64,000 bases of DNA from Nitrospirota bacterium (lineage in GTDB: Bacteria; Nitrospirota; Nitrospiria; SBBL01; JAADHI01). Numbering within the stretch: position 1 is the stretch's first letter; each line of letters opens with the position of its first letter. Below the pieces are notes generated by a model, which saw only the letters and a program-made list of their open reading frames with translations, was not told the origin of the DNA and did not search any database. The translations under genes and the position numbers were made by a program. This document shows, piece after piece, positions 19,160 through 27,140 of this stretch. Where the stretch lies: NCBI GenBank assembly GCA_029261155.1, contig JAJDBW010000024.1, positions 1 through 64,000 on the forward strand, written 5' to 3'.

Positions 19160-20101
19160 TTAAGCCCCCCCCAAGGCTGCAACCAAGGTTTCGATATTGT
19201 AGCGGATGAGATCGAGATAATGTTCCGTCCCCGGAATCGCGCCCGGCAAGGGCGACAGCGAAACGATGCGCACGCCCGTTTCCTGGGCCAAGATCTGGGG
19301 TATTTTTTGATTCAACTGCGGTTCCGACACGACGACCTTGATGCCTTCTTGTTTGATCAGCCGAATCAGTTGGCCCATCCGTTTCGGCGAAGGTTCGCTG
19401 CCGACCTGGCTCAAGATATTTCCTTTGATGACAAAACCGAAGCGCCGCGCAAAGTAGGGCCAAGCCGGGTGGTGGGTGATGATCGCCCTATCCTGAAGCC
19501 CATTCACCTTAGCCTGCAAGTTCTTTTGGAGGACGTCCAAGCGATCGATATAAGCCGCTGCGTTTTTCCGGTAATCCGCTTCGTGGATCGCATCCGCAGC
19601 GATGAGGCCCTTTGTGATGACGGCAATCATCATCTTCACATTTTCGGGGTCGAGCCAGATGTGTGGGTTGCCCTGTGCATGGTCGTCCCCGTGATCATCC
19701 GCATGGCCTTCGTCATCTTTTATTAAAGCCACGCCGTTGGAGGTCGTCACAATGGGCAGGTCGGGCCGGTTGGCGTTTTCGATCAGGGAAGCGGCCCAGA
19801 TCTCTAAGCCCAATCCGATTTTGATTAAGAGATCGGCATTTTGAATCGAGAGGATATCGCTCGGCTTTGGGCTGTAGGTATGTTCACTCTCGAAACCGGT
19901 AATCAGTGAAACAACCCGAACATGAGGCCCGCCCACCGCTTCCGTAAAATCCTTCAAAACGGGTAGCGTTGCCACCACGGCCAGAGGCTCTGCGGCTTGA
20001 GCGGCTCTCGGTAAAATTGTCCCGCAAAGAAGTGAGAAAACAATGAAAACGTGGGGTATTTTACTGGCAGTGAAAGGGAAAGACATCCAGGATAGATACA
20101 T
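19160..20101 (-). CDS. znuA: Periplasmic zinc-binding protein (ZnuA-like)
   Basis: It is a cluster A-I metal-binding protein. A signal peptide ends near RAAQA. The metal ligands are the His in SEHTYSPKPSD, the His in GNPHIWLDPEN, the His in ITHHPAWPYFA and an acidic residue near the C terminus. An acidic His loop (EGHADDHGDDHAQ) precedes the second ligand and is a hallmark of zinc rather than manganese binders. Three in-frame starts are possible (20122, 20101 and 20086). None has a good ribosome site, and I give the first ATG. I saw no convincing Zur box upstream. Confidence 0.87.
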   Translation of the reverse strand: MYLSWMSFPFTASKIPHVFIVFSLLCGTILPRAAQAAEPLAVVATLPVLKDFTEAVGGPHVRVVSLITGFESEHTYSPKPSDILSIQNADLLIKIGLGLEIWAASLIENANRPDLPIVTTSNGVALIKDDEGHADDHGDDHAQGNPHIWLDPENVKMMIAVITKGLIAADAIHEADYRKNAAAYIDRLDVLQKNLQAKVNGLQDRAIITHHPAWPYFARRFGFVIKGNILSQVGSEPSPKRMGQLIRLIKQEGIKVVVSEPQLNQKIPQILAQETGVRIVSLSPLPGAIPGTEHYLDLIRYNIETLVAALGGA

Positions 20102-20238
20102 GATATAGGGGGAGATGCGCAAGTCAATTCGATGGATGCTTAAGCGGTAAGACTTAAAATCACCCGAGCGGCGCCAAATCTTGCCCGGACCATCCCCAAA
20201 GTTCTCCTTCCGAATATTGTCGATCTCGAGAATTCCTT

Positions 20239-21774
20239 TCAGGGAAGCATCGGTCCAGAGGGCCTCGATATGGGATTCTTTTCTTCTAGGTTTTTGCGCC
20301 GTTGACGGGCGCCGCCGTATTCGAAAACCAGCCCGGCGAGCGCGGGCGAGCGTGTGGCCCGAAGGACGACAGCGCTTGCCCTCAGGGGACGCGTCGGACG
20401 GACTTCTTTAATCCGCGATAGAAAAGCGGCGAAGACGATAAAACGCCCAAGCGTCGAAATGAGGAAAATCGTATAAAAGGCATCGTGCGAACTGAAGTGC
20501 GGTCGACCGACGGCCAAGGCTGATTCGATAAAAGACACCAGCCATCCACCAAAACTAATCCCTAAAAACACACCCAGGGCAGCCAAAACATTGTGGACAG
20601 CCAAATAGGTCACCCGCTTGCTCGCGGGCACCAAATCGTAAAGAAAATTGGCGGCGCTTAAATTAAATCCCGCCCAAAAAAAACCAGTCAAGGCCTGGAT
20701 GACGATGAGATAGGCCAGGTTTTCCGAAAAAACCCAGGCCGCCGGTACAAAGGAGACAATGCAGCCCGTCACCACTAGAATCAGCCGGTTACCGAAGGCG
20801 TCCCCCAACCTGCCCCAACTATTAAAGGTGAGGAACTGTGCCAGCATGGAGGCGGCGATTACGGTCATAAAAGCGAAATAAGAAAACTGCAGGTCGCGTA
20901 AGAGATAGACTGCAAAATAGGGCGAGGCAATACCGACCATGCAGTTCATCAGCGCAATAAAGAGAGCGAATTTAAAAAAAGGCGATCCGGAGATGCGCTT
21001 CCAGCCTTCCTTTCCGAGCTTCCATTCGAGCGTGGCCACATGTCCCGGCGGGTCCACCATCCGAGAGAGGAAGTAAACGGAAACGAGGCGGGCGGCGATG
21101 GCGGCAATAAAAACCAGCGCATAGCCGGTAAGGGTTTCACCGCCTTGCTCGAAATAATGGAGCAGGGCCCCCGCCCCGATCAAGGCAATAAAATGAGAGA
21201 TACTCATCAAGCGGTTGCGGAGGGCGAAATAGCGTCCGCGTTGCTTTTCGTCAACCAGGTCGCCCATGAGACTGCTCCACTGCGGGACCGCGAGATTGCC
21301 CACGGCAAAATAGAGGGTAAGGCAGAGGGTGAGCAAAAAAACGGCATAATCTGGAAAAACAAGCGGCAGGACGAAGAGCGGAATCCAAGACAGCGCCTGC
21401 AGCGAGACACCCATGAGGATAATCTGGCGGCGGCTGCCGACAATGTGTCCCAGCCAGGCGGAGAACAATTGGACAAAGGAACCGATTAGCGGCGGCAAGG
21501 CAGATAAGAAGCCCACCTGCTGAGTCGTCGCCTTTAAAAAGAGGGCGAAGGCGGAAAAATAGGTTTCCCCCGCCCCCATCATCACCGAATAGGCCACGCC
21601 ATCCCGTACCGAGGAGCGGAGCGAATCCGCGATTTCCTTCTCACTCGGCCGGGTACTCGCTCCCTTTTCTAGAGTATCGGCCTGTTTGTTCTCCAAAACA
21701 CCCCCACATGCGACACAAAGCGGTTGGTCCCCGCCGAACTCAGAGCCCTTATTGGGCCGAGAGGCAGAATCCAA
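20239..21774 (-). CDS. Major facilitator superfamily transporter
   Basis: It is a 12-helix MFS permease, with the loop motif DEKQRGRYFALRNRL between helices and paired six-helix halves. The closest class by feel is the BtlA/AmpG-like general MFS group; the substrate is unknown. The N-terminal 50 residues (with CVACGG) and the last 40 residues are hydrophilic and unusual. The open frame begins at a TTG without a ribosome site, so the true start may be later, for example before RDGVAYSVMMGAGE. A segment DTLEKGAST near the N terminus has a near copy in AddA. Confidence 0.75.
   Translation of the reverse strand: MDSASRPNKGSEFGGDQPLCVACGGVLENKQADTLEKGASTRPSEKEIADSLRSSVRDGVAYSVMMGAGETYFSAFALFLKATTQQVGFLSALPPLIGSFVQLFSAWLGHIVGSRRQIILMGVSLQALSWIPLFVLPLVFPDYAVFLLTLCLTLYFAVGNLAVPQWSSLMGDLVDEKQRGRYFALRNRLMSISHFIALIGAGALLHYFEQGGETLTGYALVFIAAIAARLVSVYFLSRMVDPPGHVATLEWKLGKEGWKRISGSPFFKFALFIALMNCMVGIASPYFAVYLLRDLQFSYFAFMTVIAASMLAQFLTFNSWGRLGDAFGNRLILVVTGCIVSFVPAAWVFSENLAYLIVIQALTGFFWAGFNLSAANFLYDLVPASKRVTYLAVHNVLAALGVFLGISFGGWLVSFIESALAVGRPHFSSHDAFYTIFLISTLGRFIVFAAFLSRIKEVRPTRPLRASAVVLRATRSPALAGLVFEYGGARQRRKNLEEKNPISRPSGPMLP
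21652..21678 (-). repeat. 27-base in-gene repeat, copy 1 (MFS gene)
   Basis: On the minus strand this 27-base segment encodes DTLEKGAST. It differs at only three positions from a segment inside addA at 34330-34356 that encodes DTLGNGAST in the same frame. The shared ends are GATAC-CTAG and GGAGCGAGTACC. The two host proteins are unrelated, so this looks like a small inserted repeat rather than homology. Confidence 0.45.
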
Positions 21775-22038
21775 CTAAAATTAATCTGAAAACCGAAAGA
21801 AGACAGTATGATCGTTAGGCTTTATTTTCCGGAAGGCTGAAGGCATTCTACGGTGGCAAAAAAATCTCTCTTCACTCTTGCAATCAGTCTAGCACCCTTT
21901 TGAGGAAGGCGCAGCGTGTTCTAGCATCATCCTATTCCAGTTACGGTTTTATAAACAAGAGGGCGAGGCAAGCTCTGAGCCTAAAATTTAGATCTGCAAG
22001 CCAATCTGGGTTTTATGGTGTGATTTAAGCCTATCTTT

Positions 22039-22830
22039 TTATCCCTGGGCTTTCCAGGCGGACAGCGTACAGCGAAGGGCAAAGAGGGGCAGGAAGCTGT
22101 CGATGTCGTTTGAAACCGTGGTCATCACCTCGTTTGCAAGTACTGGGTCTTCGAAGCATTCGTAGGCATCCTCCAAAAATCCACCGCGCAGAAGCGGGTG
22201 ATAGAGGAAAGCCGGTCCAGAACCGGTGGGGATTTCGAGCGGGTCTTCTTGAACGACAATGTTTTCCATGCGCAGGGCTTCGAGCCATTCCTTGACTTCT
22301 TGGGCCGATGGACGCTCGGCAATATAGTCGGCCAGGGCCCGGCGCTCGCGGACCAGTTGCCGATCCGCCATTTCGCGGTCGATGCGCTGCCAGAGTGAAT
22401 CGAAGGTGCCGAGGGAGGGAAAGGTCAGTACAATTTGCCCTCCGGGTTTGAGGTGAGCGATCAAGTTTTGGAGGGCCTCGAAGCGCTTGGGACGAAAGAA
22501 CATAAAACTCAAGTTCCCGGTAATACGGTCGAATGACGGAAAATCGGGCGGCAAGGCCCGCACATCCATGCAGGCAAATGTAAGCCAAGGGAGGGCCTTG
22601 CCTTTGCGCGCCCGCGCACGTGCAATTTGACCGGGGCTGAGATCAATCCCCAAAACTCGCCCACTCGGTCCGATTTGTTCAGCCAGATAAAAAGCCGGAA
22701 TCCCCGCGCCACCGCAGGCCACATCGAGCAAGCTGAGTCCGGCTTGCACGTCTAATTGCGACAGCAGGGACTCGGCGAAGGGCGTGGACCAGGGATCGTT
22801 AAAGGGGAGTGCCCAAGATTCATTCATCAT
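22039..22830 (-). CDS. Class I SAM-dependent methyltransferase
   Basis: The Rossmann-like SAM domain has motif I LLDVACGGAGIPAFYLAEQ, the acidic end of strand 2 in VLGIDLSPGQIA and the motif IV region DRITGNLSFMFF. LIAHLKPGGQIVLTF is the family post-motif. It is a 263-residue cytoplasmic protein. The C-terminal 80 residues are less conserved and probably bind substrate, which could be a small molecule of the UbiE/quinone kind. It is a lone gene downstream of a gap, and nothing nearby indicates a pathway. Confidence 0.78.
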   Translation of the reverse strand: MMNESWALPFNDPWSTPFAESLLSQLDVQAGLSLLDVACGGAGIPAFYLAEQIGPSGRVLGIDLSPGQIARARARKGKALPWLTFACMDVRALPPDFPSFDRITGNLSFMFFRPKRFEALQNLIAHLKPGGQIVLTFPSLGTFDSLWQRIDREMADRQLVRERRALADYIAERPSAQEVKEWLEALRMENIVVQEDPLEIPTGSGPAFLYHPLLRGGFLEDAYECFEDPVLANEVMTTVSNDIDSFLPLFALRCTLSAWKAQG

Positions 22831-22997
22831 GGAATCGGTCTATTTTTACGGTCCTCACTTTACCACTTAGAGCCATTCATCTTAGGAGATACATTGCACC
22901 CTTACAAGCCCCTATTTCGGATTCGTTGTAGATATATTACCGGCAACGTGCAAAGAAAAGGCGCTTGCGAACAGAAAATCAAACATCGAACAGGTCT

Positions 22998-23243
22998 TTA
23001 ATGACTGAGTCCGCTCCCTTGAACACTGGATAAGGCATCCTCCCAGTCTTCCTTTTTCAAATTCTCGCTGACCTCAGCCACTCCCCTTGATAACCCGATA
23101 AACTCTTGATGCGATAAATGCAAGGTCGTCCTGCCAAAAAAAGAGAGTTGAACCCCGCCGCATTTGCACACGCGGATATCGATCTCTTTTTCTTTGGACT
23201 TTCCGCCACGATGCTTTTCATCCCAGGCATTGCCGTGTGTCAT
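22998..23243 (-). CDS. Small CxCG protein, 81 aa
   Basis: I do not recognise a named family. The protein has a charged N terminus, then VCKCGGVQLSFFGRTTLHLSHQEFIGLSRGVAEV. The same pattern, CxCG followed by TTLHxxxxxF, occurs in the 95-residue protein encoded just upstream. The two are therefore diverged paralogues, and the paired cysteines suggest metal binding. The ATG has a good AAGAGGAGAA ribosome site. The two genes run in the same direction, and a Fur-like box lies before the first. Confidence 0.6.
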   Translation of the reverse strand: MTHGNAWDEKHRGGKSKEKEIDIRVCKCGGVQLSFFGRTTLHLSHQEFIGLSRGVAEVSENLKKEDWEDALSSVQGSGLSH

Positions 23244-23349
23244 TTGATTCTCCTCTTCTTAAGGTTTCGATTAATTTGATGAACGCACGCGCCTCAGTTC
23301 TTTTGCCCAAGCCATGTGCCCCTTTGTTTCCCTGGCCGAATCAAAGGCC

Positions 23350-23637
23350 TCAGAAGCAAGGGCGGCGGCCCGCCAAAATCCCGAAGGCGAGCTTAAAGAG
23401 CCGCGCAGCGGCGTAAAATTGGGTTTCGGTCATATGGAGTGTGGTCGTGTCGATTCGCACATGGTAGGTTCCGCAGCGGCAGAGGGAAATGTCTCCGTTC
23501 AATGTCGAAAGCAGCGCCTCCTTCTGACAATCATGCGTATTCTTCAATATACGTTTTATCATGCGCTTATCCGCCTTTAAAAGCGCGTCCATCTCATCCG
23601 TCTTTTTTCTCTCCCGAATACCCGCCTTGCTTCCCAT
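23350..23637 (-). CDS. Small CxCG protein, 95 aa
   Basis: This is an unrecognised small cytoplasmic protein. Residues near the middle read LCRCGTYHVRIDTTTLHMTETQFYAAARLF, matching the paralogue downstream in CxCG and TTLH positions. The N-terminal 50 residues are basic (KTDEMDALLKADKRMIKRILK). I place the start at the ATG at 23637, with GGGAGAAGAG before it, instead of the upstream in-frame start of the ORF track. It is the first gene after the Fur-like box. An iron- or metal-responsive role is an inference from that box and the cysteines. Confidence 0.6.
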   Translation of the reverse strand: MGSKAGIRERKKTDEMDALLKADKRMIKRILKNTHDCQKEALLSTLNGDISLCRCGTYHVRIDTTTLHMTETQFYAAARLFKLAFGILAGRRPCF

Positions 23638-23755
23638 AGCTCTTCTCCCTTCGTTTGCGCGATTTGCCCGCCACAAATAGAACGCGTGGCGATAGAGTGT
23701 TTGCTATGGGCTTCTAGGTGCTAAAAAACCTCGACCTCAAGCCGCTACCTTAAAT

Positions 23756-23774
23756 AATATTGAGAATCATTATC
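23756..23774. promoter_or_regulatory. Fur-box-like operator
   Basis: AATATTGAGAATCATTATC matches 16 of 19 positions of the classical Fur consensus (GATAATGATAATCATTATC). It lies about 120 bases upstream of the 95-residue CxCG protein. On the minus strand TTGATA overlaps its upstream side, so binding would block a promoter there. Ferric-iron repression of the small-protein pair is inferred. Confidence 0.5.
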
Positions 23775-23976
23775 AATTAATGGAATTCTACACAGAGCGA
23801 CCGGCGGTGTCAAGACTTCGCAGCGTTTGAAATGGGGAAATAAGTTGCGGAGGGCTTCGACTTCATTCGGATAAAACCTAAAGTCCGGGCGATTTGGTCG
23901 GAGGAGCCTAGAAATTGTCTTGGTGAAATCAGTAGGTCCCATCGAAGGCTTCGATGATTTGAGGTGAGACCGATTG

Positions 23977-24243
23977 CTACGCCACCCTTCTTTGTTTTTC
24001 TGCGCGATCCAAATCGTAGGTGGCCTGAAAATTCATCCATAGCTTCGCGGAAGTCTTTAAGGCCTTTGCCAAATCCAAGGCCGAATCCGCAGTGATGCCG
24101 CGTTTCCCTTTAATAAGCTCATTTAATTTTGCTTTGGTCCAACCCAGTTTTCTAGCAAAGCTGACTTGCGTCATACCCTGTGGATTCAAGAACTCCTCCA
24201 ACAAAATTTCTCCAGGGTGAAACGGGTTTTTAGGTTGTTTCAT
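23977..24243 (-). CDS. higA: HigA-family antitoxin (XRE helix-turn-helix)
   Basis: This 88-residue antitoxin binds its toxin and represses its own operon. The sequence NPFHPGEILLEEFLNPQGMTQVSFARKLGW is the HigA/VapI signature and includes the helix-turn-helix, with KLNELIKGKRGITADSALDLAKAL after it. It follows the toxin gene by 18 bases, the toxin-first order of higBA. A broken copy lies at 26733-26995. Confidence 0.9.
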   Translation of the reverse strand: MKQPKNPFHPGEILLEEFLNPQGMTQVSFARKLGWTKAKLNELIKGKRGITADSALDLAKALKTSAKLWMNFQATYDLDRAEKQRRVA

Positions 24244-24261
24244 TTTTCTTCGTATCCTTTC

Positions 24262-24552
24262 TTAGTGATAATCAATGACTTGGGCCATATAGGCACTCCC
24301 GTCTTTCCATCGAAAAACGACACGCCATTGATCATTGATCCGGATGGAATAAAAACCTTTCCATTTTCCCTTTAGGGGCTCAAGACGATTTCCGGGAGGG
24401 GCACTCAAATCATTTAGCTCAGCCGCTTCGTGGAGATACAGTAGTTTTCTTCTGGCCGAACGCCTCAGCGTTTCCGGAAAACCTCTTACCGCTTTGGACC
24501 TTCTATCTTCAAATAAATCTTCCGCAAGACGATTTCCAAAGCTTTCAATCAT
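24262..24552 (-). CDS. higB: HigB/RelE-family toxin
   Basis: It is predicted to be a ribosome-dependent mRNA interferase of 96 residues. The FEDRRSKAVRGFPETLRRSARRKL start, LNDLSAPPGNRLEPLKG and GFYSIRINDQWRVVFRW are typical of HigB (RelE superfamily). The basic and aromatic residues of the active groove appear present. The ATG has no ribosome site, and the promoter places the transcript start at or next to it, so the message may be leaderless. Confidence 0.9.
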   Translation of the reverse strand: MIESFGNRLAEDLFEDRRSKAVRGFPETLRRSARRKLLYLHEAAELNDLSAPPGNRLEPLKGKWKGFYSIRINDQWRVVFRWKDGSAYMAQVIDYH

Positions 24553-24558
24553 GCTTAG

Positions 24559-24587
24559 ATATTATCGGAAATCGATAACGATCGCAA
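24559..24587 (-). promoter_or_regulatory. Promoter of higBA
   Basis: On the minus strand TTGCGA, a 17-base spacer and TAATAT end seven bases from the higB ATG. The spacer contains TATCG-N5-CGATA, a short inverted repeat that could be the HigA operator. Confidence 0.6.
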
Positions 24588-24638
24588 GGGCCTAAAAAAG
24601 TGCCAACAACAACTCATGCTCTCATCGACACAATCCGC

Positions 24639-25541
24639 TTAAGCCTCGCCTGCGCCTCCATCGGGCTTCAGGGCATTCTTTTGAACGATCTGCGTATAGA
24701 GATCCGAGGCCCGGAATTTTTTCAATTCGAAGATCCGCTTAAGGATGTAGGGATGGGTCGACATCTTTTCCGAAAGGCGGGAGAAGAGGTCGCTGTCTAA
24801 GTCTTCCTTTTGCGAAAGCAAGGCCTCGAGGTCGAGTTGTTTAAAAAGATGTTCCCCAACCGAGAGTTTAATCAGCGCCGTCATCGAGGCCTGGAGATTG
24901 CCGCTGGCGATGAGGCCGCCCCGGTCGCAGGTGTATTCCGCCTTGCGCGTCCAGAGTAAAAAAATAAAATTCAGCACCATCGACACCAGCGGAACCCGCA
25001 CAAGCTGGGAGGTGCTGGTCAGGGCAATCCATTGGGTGTGGCCGCAGAGGATATGCGAAAATTCGTGGCCCAGTATCGAAACCAATTCTTCTTGTTCCAT
25101 GCATTCGATGGTTTTAGAATGCACCACCACGGTTTTCTTTCCGAACACGCCCATGGCGTAGGCATTAATCTCTTGATTTTGAATGACGTAGACATCGGGG
25201 ATGTCCATCCCCAAACGCATGGCCGCCGTTTCCACCGCCGCATGCACCTTTGGCAACTGCGCTTCCGTCACGCGTATGCCCTGCCCCAACAACTGGCTCT
25301 GCTTGAGTTTCACCATCGCCACGGCACCCACAACGCCCAGTAAAATCAGTCCGAAGGTCACACGCAGCAACACCAACAACACAAAAATGGAAACACCGAT
25401 GGAGAAAAGGAGGTTCAGCGTTTCACCGGGCACGCGGAAGGCATCGGGCGGGAGGCGATTGGGTTTGGAAGGGTAGAATGTGGTTTTGATGAGGTAGAGA
25501 ACCAGCCCGATAAGCAGGGCGATGAGGATTAAGCGCGGCAT
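24639..25541 (-). CDS. M48-family (HtpX-like) zinc metalloprotease
   Basis: This is a membrane-bound peptidase of 300 residues. Two hydrophobic segments (about 3-18 and 44-77) precede the catalytic domain. The zinc site is HEFSH at 159-163 in ILGHEFSHILCGH, with the third ligand Glu in AEYTCDRGG near 208. HtpX-type enzymes degrade damaged membrane proteins, but the family also includes other functions, so the role is inferred. It starts 87 bases before the higBA promoter region. A 79-base fragment of a second, related gene lies at about 26338. Confidence 0.85.
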   Translation of the reverse strand: MPRLILIALLIGLVLYLIKTTFYPSKPNRLPPDAFRVPGETLNLLFSIGVSIFVLLVLLRVTFGLILLGVVGAVAMVKLKQSQLLGQGIRVTEAQLPKVHAAVETAAMRLGMDIPDVYVIQNQEINAYAMGVFGKKTVVVHSKTIECMEQEELVSILGHEFSHILCGHTQWIALTSTSQLVRVPLVSMVLNFIFLLWTRKAEYTCDRGGLIASGNLQASMTALIKLSVGEHLFKQLDLEALLSQKEDLDSDLFSRLSEKMSTHPYILKRIFELKKFRASDLYTQIVQKNALKPDGGAGEA

Positions 25542-25709
25542 GCTTGTTTTCTCTGAAAATTCGAGAAATGTCTAAAGGCGTTCAAACTGTGGATTAAACG
25601 CTGCTTTGAGAAAAAATATTCGTGTGATTGTCGCCCCGCGACAATGCTTCTTGAAGCGCGGGGATTCTTTTTCGGTAGGTTTGCGGGGATAAGGAGTGCG
25701 CCTGGAACA

Positions 25710-26051
25710 TTACTGTGCATCGCTCAGTTCAATCAGTGGTTCGCCTTTTCCTAGCAGTTGTAGAGCCACAGGAAAACTTTTTGCCAGAACGTCTTTCAAT
25801 CGGTCATTGGATGTGTTTCCACAAGTGACCCACAAAATTTGTGGTGGCGGTCCATGTTGCTCCAGCAAGTGGAGAAAGTCGCGATCCTTTGTCATAAACA
25901 CCACTCCGTCGTCTCGCGCTGCATTAAAAATTTCCAGATCCTTTGCGTCGCGAAGACCTAAATCACGAACAGCGTGTGCTTGAATATCAAAAGTAAGATT
26001 GATCCAAGGCGCGATGGCCGGCGGTAGCTGCGCATCGATCCAGATGATCAA
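25710..26051 (-). CDS. DUF5615 PIN-like toxin
   Basis: This 113-residue PIN-like domain protein has acidic residues in IWIDAQLPP, AKDLEIFNAAR and VFMTKDRDFLHLL, the set expected for a metal-dependent RNase site. HGPPPQILWVTCGNTSN is characteristic of DUF5615. It overlaps the DUF433 gene by four bases (ATGA), the usual antitoxin-then-toxin pairing. RNase activity is inferred from the family. Confidence 0.82.
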   Translation of the reverse strand: MIIWIDAQLPPAIAPWINLTFDIQAHAVRDLGLRDAKDLEIFNAARDDGVVFMTKDRDFLHLLEQHGPPPQILWVTCGNTSNDRLKDVLAKSFPVALQLLGKGEPLIELSDAQ

Positions 26052-26272
26052 GTCGCGACCACAGGATGGTCAAAGCGATGACTCGCAAACCGAAGGCACG
26101 CTCGGATATCCTCGATTTTCAAGTCCGGTAACTCCTCAATCACTTGTTCATGGCTTAAGCCATTTGCAAGAAGGTCCAACACATCGCTCACGCGGATTCG
26201 CATGCCGCGAATGCAGGGACGCCCCCCGCATTGTTCCGGATCGACCGTAATCCCTTCTTCAAGATTTGGCAT
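26048..26272 (-). CDS. DUF433 antitoxin
   Basis: This 74-residue DUF433 protein (VapB-like helix-turn-helix) contains ITVDPEQCGGRPCIRGMRIRVSDVLDLLANGLSHEQVIEELPDL, the family core almost in full. The ORF track extends the frame to 26578, but the ATG at 26272 has GGAGG nine bases upstream and starts where similarity begins. The upstream extension instead runs through a broken htpX fragment. A TATAAT hexamer on the minus strand at 26300-26295 may be its -10 element, though the -35 is poor. Confidence 0.85.
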   Translation of the reverse strand: MPNLEEGITVDPEQCGGRPCIRGMRIRVSDVLDLLANGLSHEQVIEELPDLKIEDIRACLRFASHRFDHPVVAT

Positions 26273-26337
26273 TTTCCATAACCTCCATCTGTGAATTATA
26301 CTACAACTGCTTGTGGCCGCCCATAGAAAAAGACGCA

Positions 26338-26416
26338 CATAACAGCCACTGCGCCGACCAGATATAGTAAAATCAGGCCGATGGTCACGCGGAGCAACAC
26401 CACCAAAATAAAAAAA
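26338..26416 (-). pseudogene. Fragment of a second htpX-like gene
   Basis: About 79 bases match the part of the M48 protease gene at 25312-25390. They encode VVLLRVTIGLILLYLVGAVAVM against VLLRVTFGLILLGVVGAVAMV in the intact gene. Nothing else of that gene is present, so this is a relic of a duplication or recombination. Confidence 0.75.
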
Positions 26417-26563
26417 AGAAATGAGGAACAGGTACCATTTGGTGATGACTTGGGTTTTCCCTTTTGCAAAACAGTGATTGCTCGATCGATTTCTTGAATT
26501 GTTTCCGAATCGTTGTTCGACGACAATAAATAGTGTCTGTCCCTCTTTTTTTGGGATTGCGAC

Positions 26564-26662
26564 AATGTGTGATTGCAAGACGAGACCCTATTATTGCAGC
26601 CGACTTTGTTATCTTTTTTCTGAAGTGCGGACGCTATAATGTGTTATTTCAAGACGAGACCC
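26564..26662. repeat. Pair of 25-base near-identical direct repeats
   Basis: Copies at 26564-26588 and 26638-26662 agree at 23 of 25 positions (AATGTGT-N-ATT-N-CAAGACGAGACCC). They resemble half-sites of the REP-like palindromes near 27.0 and 28.6 kb. No gene was found between them. Confidence 0.55.
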
Positions 26663-26732
26663 GATCACGCGACACAACATTGAGGTCGGCCTCATTAACG
26701 GCTTCGATGAATTGAGCCATGATTGGTTGTTT

Positions 26733-26995
26733 CGCCTCCCTTCATTGTTGTTCCACGCGATCCAGATCGTAGGTCACCTGGAGATTCATCCATAACTTCG
26801 CGGAGGTTATTAAGGCCTTTGCCAAATCCAAAGCCGAATCGGCAGTGATGCCGCGCTTTCCTTAATGAGATCGTTTAATTTTGCTTAGGTCCAACCCAGT
26901 TTTTTAGCAAAGGCGACTTGCGTCATGCCCTGTGGATTCAAAAATTCTTCTATTAAGATTTCCCCTGAGTGGAACGGATTTTTAGGTTGTCTCAT
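26733..26995 (-). pseudogene. higA: Broken second copy of higA
   Basis: From the ATG at 26995 the frame reads MRQPKNPFHSGEILIEEFLN, closely matching the intact HigA at 23977-24243. It meets a TAA stop at the codon for Lys after GWT, and a base is missing shortly after, shifting the frame. Similarity continues to the original C terminus and past the stop. Upstream it ends where a palindromic repeat begins at 27028, so the partner higB copy is gone. Confidence 0.88.
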
Positions 26996-27027
26996 TTTTC
27001 TTCGCATCCTTTATTGGTAGAATATCG

Positions 27028-27088
27028 AGGCCATGTTTACAAAATGAACTGTGAGAACTCTAACACACAATTTGTAGGCATGACCCTG
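27028..27088. repeat. REP-like palindromic repeat, copy A
   Basis: The element is about 60 bases long. The arms CATGTTTACAAA and TTTGTAGGCATG pair at 10 of 12 positions, and the core includes GAACTCTAACAC. It aligns along its whole length, in the same orientation, with copy B at 28635-28694. The two copies bracket the winged-helix gene. Confidence 0.7.
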
Positions 27089-27140
27089 TTTTTTCTGTTT
27101 TATAATAGTGGATGTTCCCGGAATTGGTCTCCCAAAATAG

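Noticed and set aside
20102-20127. TTGACT/TATATC as a znuA promoter
   Set aside because: The spacer is only 14 bases and the -10 element abuts a possible start codon. No Zur-box palindrome accompanies it.
23745-23942. 65-residue ORF overlapping the Fur-like box
   Set aside because: There is no ribosome site and no family resemblance, and its 3' end is the Fur-like box and promoter region. It might be a relic of a gene behind higA.
26048-26578. DUF433 frame extended to 176 aa
   Set aside because: The extension runs through the htpX fragment and intergenic DNA. The ATG at 26272 has GGAGG and begins the family similarity.
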